Source: SIG565 sp045656145
Lineage (GTDB): Bacteria > Bacillota > Clostridia > Oscillospirales > Acutalibacteraceae
Direction: 5' to 3'
Assembly: GCA_045656145.1 (NCBI GenBank)
Contig: JAZOQP010000024.1
Coordinates: 26,283-90,282 of the forward strand
DNA length: 64,000 nucleotides
The position numbers and the translations under genes are program-made. Below the pieces are notes generated by a model, which ran no database searches, was not told the DNA's origin, and saw nothing but the letters and a program-made list of their open reading frames with translations. Below, in pieces: positions 43,497 to 51,165 of the stretch. The stretch's first letter is position 1; each line of letters opens with the position of its first letter.

Positions 43497-45134
43497 TTAT
43501 GATTTATTCTGGGAATCAACTAATCCTTCTGCGCCATACATCTTGCGAAGCTTTGGCTTCTCAATCTTGCCTGTGGGATTTCTCGGAACATCGGCAAAGA
43601 TAATGCGGCGGGGGCGTTTGTATCGGGGAAGTTCGCGGCAAAATTCGTTAATTTCTTCTTCGCTGCACTCCATACCCTTTTTAATTTCAATTATTGCGGC
43701 GGCAATTTCGCCAAGTCTTTCATCCGGAAGACCAATAACGGCAACATCCTTGATTTTCTCATAAGAGGCTAAGAAGTTCTCTATCTGAACGGGATAGAGG
43801 TTTTCGCCGCCTGTAATAATAACGTCTTTTTTGCGGTCAACGAGATAGATAAAGCCATCTTCATCCTCCATTGCCATATCGCCTGTGTAGAGCCAACCAT
43901 CCTTTAAGGTGTCGGCGGTGGCCTTTTCATCGCGGTAGTAACAGGTCATAACGCCGGGACCCTTTAGGCAAAGCTCTCCAACATCGCCTTTCTTTACGGT
44001 ATCGCCCTCGGGAGTAACAATCTTAACCTCCCAACCATATCCTGCAACACCAATAGCGCCAACCTTATGAACATTTTCAATTCCTAAATGAACAGCGCCG
44101 GGGCCGATAGATTCGGAAAGGCCATAGTTAGTATCATATTGATGATTTGGGAAATATTCAAGCCAACGCTTAATTAAGCTTTGAGGAACGGGCTGAGCGC
44201 CGATATGCATCAATCTCCAATTCGATAAATCAAAATCATTTAAATTAAGCTCGCCCGAATCGAGAGAATTTAAAATATCCTGAGCCCACGGAACCAAAAG
44301 CCAAACAATAGAGCATTTTTCCTTGCTTGCTGCTTCTAAAATGCTTTTTGCCTTGGTGCCCTTTAAAATAACCGCCTTAGAGCCTGAAAGGAGGCTTCCG
44401 AACCAGTGCATTTTAGCGCCTGTGTGATAAAGCGGAGGGATGCAAAGGAAACAGTCATCCTTAGTTTGATTATGATGAGCCTGCTCAACGCGGCAGGAGT
44501 GAATAAGGCTTTCGTGGTTATGCAAAATTGCCTTGGGGAAGCCGGTTGTTCCCGAAGAAAAATAGATAGCGGCATCATCGCTTTCTTCCAATGTGGTTTC
44601 GGGGAAACTTCCAGAGCTTTCGGATATTAAATCATTAAAATCATCGGCAAATGCAGGGCAAGAACCACCTAAATAAATAAGGGTGCATTTCTTGGAGATT
44701 TTATCGGCTATTCTTTCAACTCGTCCTACAAATTCAGGTCCGAAAATTAAAACATCGGCTTCGGCGAGGTCTAAGCAATAATCGATTTCATCCGAAGAAT
44801 AGCGGAAATTAAGCGGAACAGCAAGGGCACCCGTTTTTAAAATACCAAAATAAATCGGTAACCAATCAATGCAGTTCATAAGCAAAATTGCAACCTTTTT
44901 GCCCTTGCCGATATCATTAGCAGCAAGCATATTTGCAAAGCGGTTGGCCTTCTCATTGAAAACGCTCCAGGTAATTTCGCGGCGATAGTGCCTTTTGGTA
45001 GGCGCCGATTCAACGAGCTCATATTCATGCCAAGTGAGTTTTCTGGTTTCTTCCTGCTCGGGATTTATTTCGATAAGAGCAGAGTCATCAGGGAACTCTC
45101 TGGCGTTTCTTTCTAAAAGGTGAACAATAGTCAT
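43497..45134 (-). CDS. AMP-forming acyl-CoA synthetase, probably for an aryl or fatty acid
   Basis: The 545-residue ANL-family enzyme has the P-loop YFSSGTTGFPKA near residue 191, YGLSESIGPG near 340, WLYTGDMAMEDEDGF near 415, and the closing PRNPTGKIEKPKLRK with the catalytic Lys. It is 7 to 16 nt upstream of iorA, so it forms an operon with the oxidoreductase. The substrate may be an arylacetate or a branched or fatty acid, and family alone cannot decide. It has an extra N-terminal stretch (about residues 33-52) before the usual adenylation domain start. Confidence 0.85.
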   Translation of the reverse strand: MTIVHLLERNAREFPDDSALIEINPEQEETRKLTWHEYELVESAPTKRHYRREITWSVFNEKANRFANMLAANDIGKGKKVAILLMNCIDWLPIYFGILKTGALAVPLNFRYSSDEIDYCLDLAEADVLIFGPEFVGRVERIADKISKKCTLIYLGGSCPAFADDFNDLISESSGSFPETTLEESDDAAIYFSSGTTGFPKAILHNHESLIHSCRVEQAHHNQTKDDCFLCIPPLYHTGAKMHWFGSLLSGSKAVILKGTKAKSILEAASKEKCSIVWLLVPWAQDILNSLDSGELNLNDFDLSNWRLMHIGAQPVPQSLIKRWLEYFPNHQYDTNYGLSESIGPGAVHLGIENVHKVGAIGVAGYGWEVKIVTPEGDTVKKGDVGELCLKGPGVMTCYYRDEKATADTLKDGWLYTGDMAMEDEDGFIYLVDRKKDVIITGGENLYPVQIENFLASYEKIKDVAVIGLPDERLGEIAAAIIEIKKGMECSEEEINEFCRELPRYKRPRRIIFADVPRNPTGKIEKPKLRKMYGAEGLVDSQNKS

Positions 45135-45204
45135 AGTAATATTACTCCAGATTAAAATATATATAATATAATTTACTACTTTTTTGCCGAAAAGTCAATA
45201 AAAA

Positions 45205-45230
45205 AGCCGAAGAGATTTAACTCTTCGGCT
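45205..45230 (-). terminator. Terminator after pnp
   Basis: AGCCGAAGAG and CTCTTCGGCT form a 10-bp stem followed by a T-rich run on the minus strand. It separates pnp from the acyl-CoA ligase operon. Confidence 0.88.
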
Positions 45231-45244
45231 TTAAAATATTTAAA

Positions 45245-47437
45245 TTAGTCTTTCTTGTTTTTTCTGAAAGGCTTGCGGGGCTTATCGTTTTTGCGGGGAG
45301 CCTCATCGGCATCATCCTCAACCACTGCACCGTTAACCTCAACTAAAGCATCGCGGCGGGAAAGATTTAGTCTGCCCTGGTCATCAATTTCGGTTACCTT
45401 AACGATTACCTGGTCGCCAACAGCCACAACATCCTCAACCTTTTCAACACGCTTTACATCGAGGCGGCTGATATGAACAAGACCTTCTTTACCCGGTGCA
45501 ATTTCAACAAATGCGCCGAAGTTCATAATTCTTGTTACCTTGCCGCTATAGATAGCGCCGATTTCGGGATCGTTAGCGATGGTTTCAACTATCATCTTGG
45601 CCTGCTGAGCCTTTTCTAAATCGATAGCAGCAATGAATACTCTACCATCTTCTTCAATGTTAATGGTACATTCGCACTGCTCTTGGATAGACTGAATAAC
45701 CTTGCCCTGCTTACCGATAACATCGCCGATTTTCTCGGGGTTAATCTGGGTTGAAATCATCTTGGGAGCATATTTTGAAAGCTCTGCTCTGGGCTCGCCA
45801 ATTACGGGGAGCATAATTTCATCGAGGATATAGTTTCTTGCCTTATTTGTTTTAGCAAATGCTTCTTTAATAATTTCGGGAGTAAGACCATGTACCTTTA
45901 GGTCCATCTGAATTGCGGTAATACCGTTTTTGGTACCTGCAACCTTAAAGTCCATATCGCCATAGAAGTCTTCAAGACCCTGAATGTCAACCATAGTCAT
46001 AAAGTCGCCATAAACGCCTTCATCGCCTGTGATAAGACCGCAGGAAATACCTGCAACAGGAGCCTTAATCGGAACACCGGCAGCCATAAGAGCTAGTGTT
46101 GAACCGCAAATGGAAGCCTGTGAGGTAGAACCGTTTGAAGAAAGAACTTCTGATACAACGCGGATAGCATAGGGGAACTCATCAATGCTCGGAATAACCG
46201 GAACTAAAGCGCGTTCAGCAAGTGCGCCGTGGCCGATTTCGCGGCGACCGGGGCCACGAGAGGGCTTAGTTTCGCCAACCGAGTATGAGGGGAAGTTATA
46301 GTGGTGGATATATCTCTTATCCTTTTCTTCATCAAGACCATCTAACTTCTGAGCTTCGCTAACCGATGCTAATGTAGCAACCGAGAGAACCTGTGTCTGA
46401 CCACGGGTAAACATACCTGAGCCGTGAACACGGGCAAGCAAATCAACCTGAGCGTTAAGCGGACGGATATCATCAATGCCTCTGCCATCAACGCGCTTCT
46501 TCTCATCCTTAAGCCAGTTTCTAACAACGTGCTTTTGAATGATATACATAATTTCATCAAGTTTTGCTTCCTTGCCTTCAAACTGAGCATCATACTTTTC
46601 GTGAACTGCAGCATAGATGGGAAGTAAAGCGGCATCGCGAATGAGCTTATCATCGGTATCGAGCGCTTTCTTAACATCTTCAATGCAGAAGTTTTCAATT
46701 TCAGCTAAAATTTCGGGGTCGGGATCGTTAGATTCGAAAGTAAACTTCTCTTTGCCTATCTCAGCAACGATTCCGTTGATGAAAGCAACAACTTCCTGGT
46801 TAACCTTATGACCTGCCATAATAGCATCGAACATAGTGTCATCCGGAATTTCTTCGCCGCCTGCTTCAATCATAGCAACGAGGTCGGCAGTTGAAGAAAC
46901 GGTTAAATCAAGAATGGTCTTTTCTCTTTGCTCTAAAGTGGGGTTGATAACGATTTCGCCATCAACAATACCTACTTTTACGCTAGAAATAGGACCTGCC
47001 CAAGGAATATCGGAAATAGCGATAGCGGCTGAAACACCAATAGCAGCGGCAACTTCAGGGCTGCAATCAGGGTCAACCGACATAACGGTTGCAACAACTG
47101 TGCAATCATTACGCATATCTTTGGGGAATAGCGGGCGGATAGGACGGTCAATGCAGCGAGAAGCTAAAACTGCCTTATCGGAAGCTTTGCCTTCGCGGCG
47201 AGTGAAGGAACCGGGGATTCTGCCCACAGAATACATTTTTTCTTCATAATCAACAGATAAGGGGAAGAAATCAACGCCCTCTCTGGCTTTGGGCGAAGCG
47301 GTTACGGTACAAAGAACCTGGGTTTCGCCATAGGTCGCAAGAATTGCGGCATTTGCAAGCTGAGCCATTTTGCCTGTTTCAAGCTTTAGGGGTCTGCCTG
47401 CAAGGGTGGTTTCATAAACCTTGTAGTTTTCAAACAT
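45245..47437 (-). CDS. pnp: Polyribonucleotide nucleotidyltransferase (PNPase)
   Basis: PNPase degrades RNA from the 3' end with phosphate and adds tails in the reverse reaction. Two RNase PH domains are present (LCTVTASPKAREGVDFFPL and RGQTQVLSVATLAS), with the active-site segment SSNGSTSQASICGSTLALM. The KH domain has IGDVIGKQGKVIQSIQ, and the S1 domain ends with VTEIDDQGRLNLSRRD. A basic tail follows. The length is 730 residues. AGGAGG precedes the ATG. It follows rpsO, the same order as in many bacteria, with a structured leader between them. Confidence 0.97.
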   Translation of the reverse strand: MFENYKVYETTLAGRPLKLETGKMAQLANAAILATYGETQVLCTVTASPKAREGVDFFPLSVDYEEKMYSVGRIPGSFTRREGKASDKAVLASRCIDRPIRPLFPKDMRNDCTVVATVMSVDPDCSPEVAAAIGVSAAIAISDIPWAGPISSVKVGIVDGEIVINPTLEQREKTILDLTVSSTADLVAMIEAGGEEIPDDTMFDAIMAGHKVNQEVVAFINGIVAEIGKEKFTFESNDPDPEILAEIENFCIEDVKKALDTDDKLIRDAALLPIYAAVHEKYDAQFEGKEAKLDEIMYIIQKHVVRNWLKDEKKRVDGRGIDDIRPLNAQVDLLARVHGSGMFTRGQTQVLSVATLASVSEAQKLDGLDEEKDKRYIHHYNFPSYSVGETKPSRGPGRREIGHGALAERALVPVIPSIDEFPYAIRVVSEVLSSNGSTSQASICGSTLALMAAGVPIKAPVAGISCGLITGDEGVYGDFMTMVDIQGLEDFYGDMDFKVAGTKNGITAIQMDLKVHGLTPEIIKEAFAKTNKARNYILDEIMLPVIGEPRAELSKYAPKMISTQINPEKIGDVIGKQGKVIQSIQEQCECTINIEEDGRVFIAAIDLEKAQQAKMIVETIANDPEIGAIYSGKVTRIMNFGAFVEIAPGKEGLVHISRLDVKRVEKVEDVVAVGDQVIVKVTEIDDQGRLNLSRRDALVEVNGAVVEDDADEAPRKNDKPRKPFRKNKKD

Positions 47438-47462
47438 AATTTTTTACCTCCTGTTTGTTTTT

Positions 47463-47539
47463 GAGGTGTTTCCGTTTAGCAATAAATTCAAAACCGAAAT
47501 GTTCGGCTCTCAATTTACCGCTAAACAACGAAAAACCTC
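47463..47539 (-). promoter_or_regulatory. Long hairpin in the pnp leader
   Basis: A composite stem lies just upstream of the pnp ribosome-binding site: GAGGT (47463-47467) with ACCTC (47535-47539), GTTTAGC (47474-47480) with GCTAAAC (47520-47526), TAAATT (47483-47488) with AATTTA (47512-47517), and an apical CCGAA-TTCGG stem. This shape and place recall the RNase III-cleaved leader used for PNPase autoregulation in Escherichia coli. The likeness in function is inference. Confidence 0.7.
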
Positions 47540-47568
47540 TTTTTTAAATGTTTCTAATGATATAACAA

Positions 47569-47590
47569 GGCAGACCGAATTCGGTCTGCC
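47569..47590. repeat. Perfect 22-bp palindrome in the rpsO-pnp gap
   Basis: GGCAGACCGAA is followed directly by its reverse complement. It has no T run, so it is not a classical terminator. It abuts the left end of the 275-bp element and could be an RNA-processing stem or a remnant of an earlier terminator. Confidence 0.7.
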
Positions 47591-47591
47591 T

Positions 47592-47866
47592 AGCCAAAGC
47601 ATTTAAACCTGAACCAGCCTAAAAAGGCGGTTTTAAGACGCCTTTAGGCTCATTGTCGCACATAGGCGACAGCCTTATATGCTCCGCTTCACCGAAATCC
47701 ACACATAAAACTGCACTTTTTAGGTCGCAGAATTTTGTGATTAAAGGATTTTGCGATGTGCGAGACACAAAACGCAGCAAATCCTGACGGATTTGCGAGT
47801 ATTTTAACGAAGTCATAGCACAAAATCATTATCCCAAAATCTGATTCAGGTCTAAATGCTTTGGCT
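47592..47866. mobile_element. MITE-like element with 26-bp terminal inverted repeats
   Basis: AGCCAAAGCATTTAAACCTG... at 47592-47617 and its reverse complement at 47841-47866 match in 24 of 26 bases. Between them are internal hairpins (for example GCAAATCC with GGATTTGC at 47777-47796, and TGTCGC with GCGACA near 47655) and no credible gene. It begins 12 nt after the rpsO stop. No clear target-site duplication is seen and no transposase is present, so it would be non-autonomous. Confidence 0.75.
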
Positions 47867-47878
47867 TGTGTTACAAAA

Positions 47879-48142
47879 TTACTTACGAAGACCGAGTTTG
47901 CTAACGATAGCACGGTATCTTTCGATATCGTTCTTCTGTAAATAAGCTAAAAGGTTTCTTCTATGACCAACCATTTTAAGAAGACCGCGACGTGAATGGT
48001 GGTCCTTAGCGTGAATCTTTAAGTGAGCATTGAGCTCATTGATTCTGGTTGTAAGAAGAGCTATCTGTACTTCAGGAGAACCTGTATCGCCCTCATGAGT
48101 AGCATAGGTAGCAATAACTTCCTGCTTAACATCCTTTAACAT
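47879..48142 (-). CDS. rpsO: 30S ribosomal protein S15
   Basis: S15 binds the central domain of 16S rRNA. The 87-residue protein has the family core THEGDTGSPEVQIALLTTRI, then HAKDHHSRRGLLKMVGHRRNLL. The ATG giving MLKDVKQEVIATY is chosen because GGAG lies 7 nt ahead; a GTG three codons earlier overlaps that site. It is followed by a mobile-type element and then pnp, so any rpsO-pnp co-transcript must read through this element. Confidence 0.97.
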   Translation of the reverse strand: MLKDVKQEVIATYATHEGDTGSPEVQIALLTTRINELNAHLKIHAKDHHSRRGLLKMVGHRRNLLAYLQKNDIERYRAIVSKLGLRK

Positions 48143-48246
48143 ATTTTTCACTCCTTTATTAATATCATCCGAAAACCAAGCATTAGGTCAAAGTGAATCC
48201 TTAAAATAAGGCAGTCGCCTAAAGCATAGTAAACGGTAGCCATAGT

Positions 48247-48275
48247 AGTATAACACAATACTTATAAAAAGTAAA
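48247..48275 (-). promoter_or_regulatory. Promoter and leader of rpsO
   Basis: On the minus strand TTTACT (48270-48275), a 17-nt spacer and TATACT (48247-48252). About 90 nt of leader follow before rpsO, with a small hairpin AGGCGACTGCCT near 48216-48227. S15 autoregulation through such leaders is known in other bacteria, but no specific S15 site is claimed. Confidence 0.6.
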
Positions 48276-48283
48276 GCATTTTT

Positions 48284-48571
48284 TTAATAATCTTGTTCGG
48301 CGAAGCCAAGTTGCTCCTTTTCAAGCCTTGTTAATTCCTTCATTTTTTTAGAAAATTGGGTTATTGGGAAAACAAGAGTAAAGAAAAGGGAGATGATAAA
48401 CCAAATGTAAAATTGTTCCTTTGCTGCAAGGTAACAAATAAGAAAAGCGGCAGAAAGAAGAATAATTTCGGATACAAAAAAGGTTATCCAGGTTTTTTTC
48501 TTTTCCTTTTTAAAATGAGCGCCGATTTTTTCTCTTTCGGCTTCAAGTTTTGCATAGTTTAGTTTCGCCAT
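48284..48571 (-). CDS. Small membrane protein of unknown function
   Basis: The 95-residue protein has a charged N-terminal helix (KLEAEREKIGAHFKKEKKK), two membrane spans (ITFFVSEIILLSAAFLICYL and IWFIISLFFTLVFPI) and a charged C-terminal helix. It starts 3 nt after the apgM stop and is the last gene of that run. No family was recognised. Confidence 0.65.
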   Translation of the reverse strand: MAKLNYAKLEAEREKIGAHFKKEKKKTWITFFVSEIILLSAAFLICYLAAKEQFYIWFIISLFFTLVFPITQFSKKMKELTRLEKEQLGFAEQDY

Positions 48572-48574
48572 TTT

Positions 48575-49786
48575 TTATTTCTCCAATAAAATCTTCATAA
48601 TATCAGGGCCGTTTTCAATAAATGTGCCGCTGAGTTTTGCGGTTTCTTCATTAAAGGTATCGGCGCCGTTTAATTCCTTTCGGCTGTCATATATTAAGAA
48701 AGGCACGCTTTCGGCCGAATGGGTCATTGTGGTTAGCGGTGTTGGGTGGTCGGGCATAATGAGAATTCTGAAATCATCGGTTTTATTTAAGAATTCGCAA
48801 AGCGGACCCACCGCGATTTTATCAATAATCTCAATTGCGCGAACCTTGTTCTCACATTCTCCGCGGTGTCCGCATTCATCGGGGGCTTCGAAATGGAGAT
48901 AAACAAGGTCTGCGCCGTTTTTAAAGGAATCAATAGCGGCAGCAACCTTGCCTTCAAAGTTGGTATCGAGATATCCTGTTGCGTTTTCAACCTCGGGTGT
49001 TTCCATGCCTGCAAGAATTCCAATGCCTTTAAGCAGGTCAACTGCCGAAATAACCGATGCCTTAACGCCGAATTTTTCTTTAAAGTTTTCGAGCTTCGGC
49101 TTCACACCCTCTCCCCAAAGCCAAATTGAGTTGGCAGGGCGCTCTCCCCTTTTAATTCTTTCGATATTAACGGGGTGATTTTTCAAAACGTCATAACTTT
49201 TTTCCATAAGAGAAATAAGCGGTTTAGCGTTTTCATTAGAAGATAAATATTCGCCTATAACCTTACCGCTTATATCGTGGGGCGGGGTCATGGTGCCGAG
49301 TTCGGTTGTGCCATTTTCAACAACTAAGCAGTGACGATATGCAACGCCGGAATAGAAACTGTAAATCTCGTTTCCGAGTTCTTTTTGCACCGTTTCAATT
49401 AATAAAGCGGCCTCGGCGGTGGAAATATCTCCGCCTGAATAGTCAACCATTGTTTTTTCACGGTAGTTTTCTTCATCAGATAATGTTACAAGGTTGGCTC
49501 TTAGAGCAACATCGGTATCCTTTAAATTAATGCCAATGCTTGCCGCTTCAAGTGGAGAACGGCCTGTGTAACAAACGGTGGTGTCATAACCCATTACCGA
49601 GAGATTTGCAACATCGCTGCCGGGTTTCATACCATCGGCCACGGTTTTGCAAAGCCCTATAGAGCCCTTTTTAGCAAGGGCATCCATGTTAGGCTTAAAA
49701 GCCTTTTCCATAGGTGTCATACCACCTAAAATATTTTCATTTTTTGTGTCTGCCATACCATCGCAGAGAATTACCAGATATTTCAT
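48575..49786 (-). CDS. apgM: Cofactor-independent phosphoglycerate mutase, archaeal type
   Basis: ApgM interconverts 3- and 2-phosphoglycerate with two metal ions. The N-terminal LCDGMAD, MKPGSDVANLSVMGYD with the phosphorylated Ser, and GRSPLEAAS lie in the first 80 residues. C-terminal metal ligands are in HFEAPDECGHRGE and MPDHPTPLTTMTHSAESVPF. The length is 403 residues, as expected for ApgM and shorter than GpmI. It starts 9 nt after capA in the presumed beta-helix operon. Confidence 0.93.
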   Translation of the reverse strand: MKYLVILCDGMADTKNENILGGMTPMEKAFKPNMDALAKKGSIGLCKTVADGMKPGSDVANLSVMGYDTTVCYTGRSPLEAASIGINLKDTDVALRANLVTLSDEENYREKTMVDYSGGDISTAEAALLIETVQKELGNEIYSFYSGVAYRHCLVVENGTTELGTMTPPHDISGKVIGEYLSSNENAKPLISLMEKSYDVLKNHPVNIERIKRGERPANSIWLWGEGVKPKLENFKEKFGVKASVISAVDLLKGIGILAGMETPEVENATGYLDTNFEGKVAAAIDSFKNGADLVYLHFEAPDECGHRGECENKVRAIEIIDKIAVGPLCEFLNKTDDFRILIMPDHPTPLTTMTHSAESVPFLIYDSRKELNGADTFNEETAKLSGTFIENGPDIMKILLEK

Positions 49787-49794
49787 AATTTCCC

Positions 49795-51153
49795 CTATTC
49801 TATAACTGTTTTATATGTTGGAAGCGATTTAGATTTGCGGAATTCGTTTATTGGCTCGCCTACAAGCTTCATTGTTCGGTTATAAGAAGCCTTTGCCTGA
49901 CTAATCGCACCCGAAAGACCAAGTGTTGACCAATCTTTAACGCCGGTATCAAGAGGCGCTATTTCATAAACCTTTTTGCCGCTAACCGTTTTAAGATTAA
50001 CCCAAAGCGGCATAACGCTTATATCCGAAATTTCGGTAACGCCGTTGCTCCATTTACTAAATGTTACGCCGAAAATCATACCATCTTCGGTGTGTCCGCT
50101 GTGTCCATCGCTATCCATAAGCGCTTTTCTTTGGTTAGAAACAAGGTTTCCAACCGAGTAGATGCAGGCGGTTTCGTTGCCGTTTTTACCCTTTATCATT
50201 TCGAAGGGTTGAATGGTGTGAGGGTGTCCGCCCACAATAACATCAACGCCTATATCGGCAAGCTTCTCGGCAATGCTTTTTTGGTGCTTATCAACTACAC
50301 GCTGGTATTCATTACCCCAATGCATATAGAAGATAACCGCATCGGCTCCGCCCTGCTTCATTTCGTTAAATACATTTTCGGCTTCATTATAAAATGCCGA
50401 AATATTTTCATAATTAAATGAGTTAACAAGCGGGGATGCCTCTTCTGATAAAAGGATGCCGTTTAGTGCCTTTCTGCCTGGATTTGTTTTGGTTTCATAG
50501 GTGTAAACCACAAAGCCAACCTTAATTCCGTTTATATCCTTTATAATATAGGTGGGGTCGGTCTTTTCGGTTTTTGTTCCTATATATTCGGCTCCCGATT
50601 CTTTAAGTATTTTTTGGGTGCGGAGAAGTCCGTTAAGGCCTGTATCATAAGAATGATTGTTGGCGGTTAGGAATAAATCAACTCCGCCCGCCTTAAAGGC
50701 ATCCACAATGCTGTCAGGGCAGTTAAAACCCGGGTAACCTCGATATTCTCCCGCTTCGGCACCGCCGAGGGTTACTTCAAGGTTAGCCACCATATAGTCA
50801 TATTTTTTAAAGTATGGAGAAACCTTTGTGAGAATATCTGAAAAATCGTATGTATTGCCTTTTTTAGCGGCAAGAAAAACATTTTTATGAATTAAAATAT
50901 CTCCCGAAGAGCCGATATTAGCGGTTGAAACAACATAAGGTTCCGTTGCATCGGGTGCAGGGGTGCTGTTTGGTGTTTCGCTTTGCTCGGTATTTGGAGA
51001 ATTAGGGCTTTGAGGCTTTGTTATTGTGCCGTTGCAGGCAAAAACGCCAAGCGCTATCGCCAAAGCTAAAACTAAAGAAATTATTAAAAGTTTAATTCTT
51101 CGGCGCCTGATTCTTTTTTTTACTCTATCGTAATATTCTCTGCTGTGTTTCAT
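49795..51153 (-). CDS. CapA-like (poly-gamma-glutamate synthesis) metallophosphatase-fold protein
   Basis: The 452-residue protein has a basic N-terminus, one membrane anchor near residues 22-40 and a Pro/Ser/Thr linker. The CapA domain that follows has GDILIHK, VANLEVTLGG, LTANNHSYD and GGHPHTIQP near residue 306, the usual metal-ligand motifs of this calcineurin-like group. CapA proteins function outside the membrane in polyglutamate capsule export or cell-wall processes; no capB or capC genes are near, so capsule synthesis is not shown. It lies 12 nt after the last beta-helix gene. Confidence 0.88.
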   Translation of the reverse strand: MKHSREYYDRVKKRIRRRRIKLLIISLVLALAIALGVFACNGTITKPQSPNSPNTEQSETPNSTPAPDATEPYVVSTANIGSSGDILIHKNVFLAAKKGNTYDFSDILTKVSPYFKKYDYMVANLEVTLGGAEAGEYRGYPGFNCPDSIVDAFKAGGVDLFLTANNHSYDTGLNGLLRTQKILKESGAEYIGTKTEKTDPTYIIKDINGIKVGFVVYTYETKTNPGRKALNGILLSEEASPLVNSFNYENISAFYNEAENVFNEMKQGGADAVIFYMHWGNEYQRVVDKHQKSIAEKLADIGVDVIVGGHPHTIQPFEMIKGKNGNETACIYSVGNLVSNQRKALMDSDGHSGHTEDGMIFGVTFSKWSNGVTEISDISVMPLWVNLKTVSGKKVYEIAPLDTGVKDWSTLGLSGAISQAKASYNRTMKLVGEPINEFRKSKSLPTYKTVIE

Positions 51154-51165
51154 TTTTTCTCCATT

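Noticed and set aside
47619..47816. A 65-codon leftward frame inside the MITE-like element
   Set aside because: It crosses several hairpins, has no good ribosome-binding site and no recognisable domain. It is kept as part of the element only.
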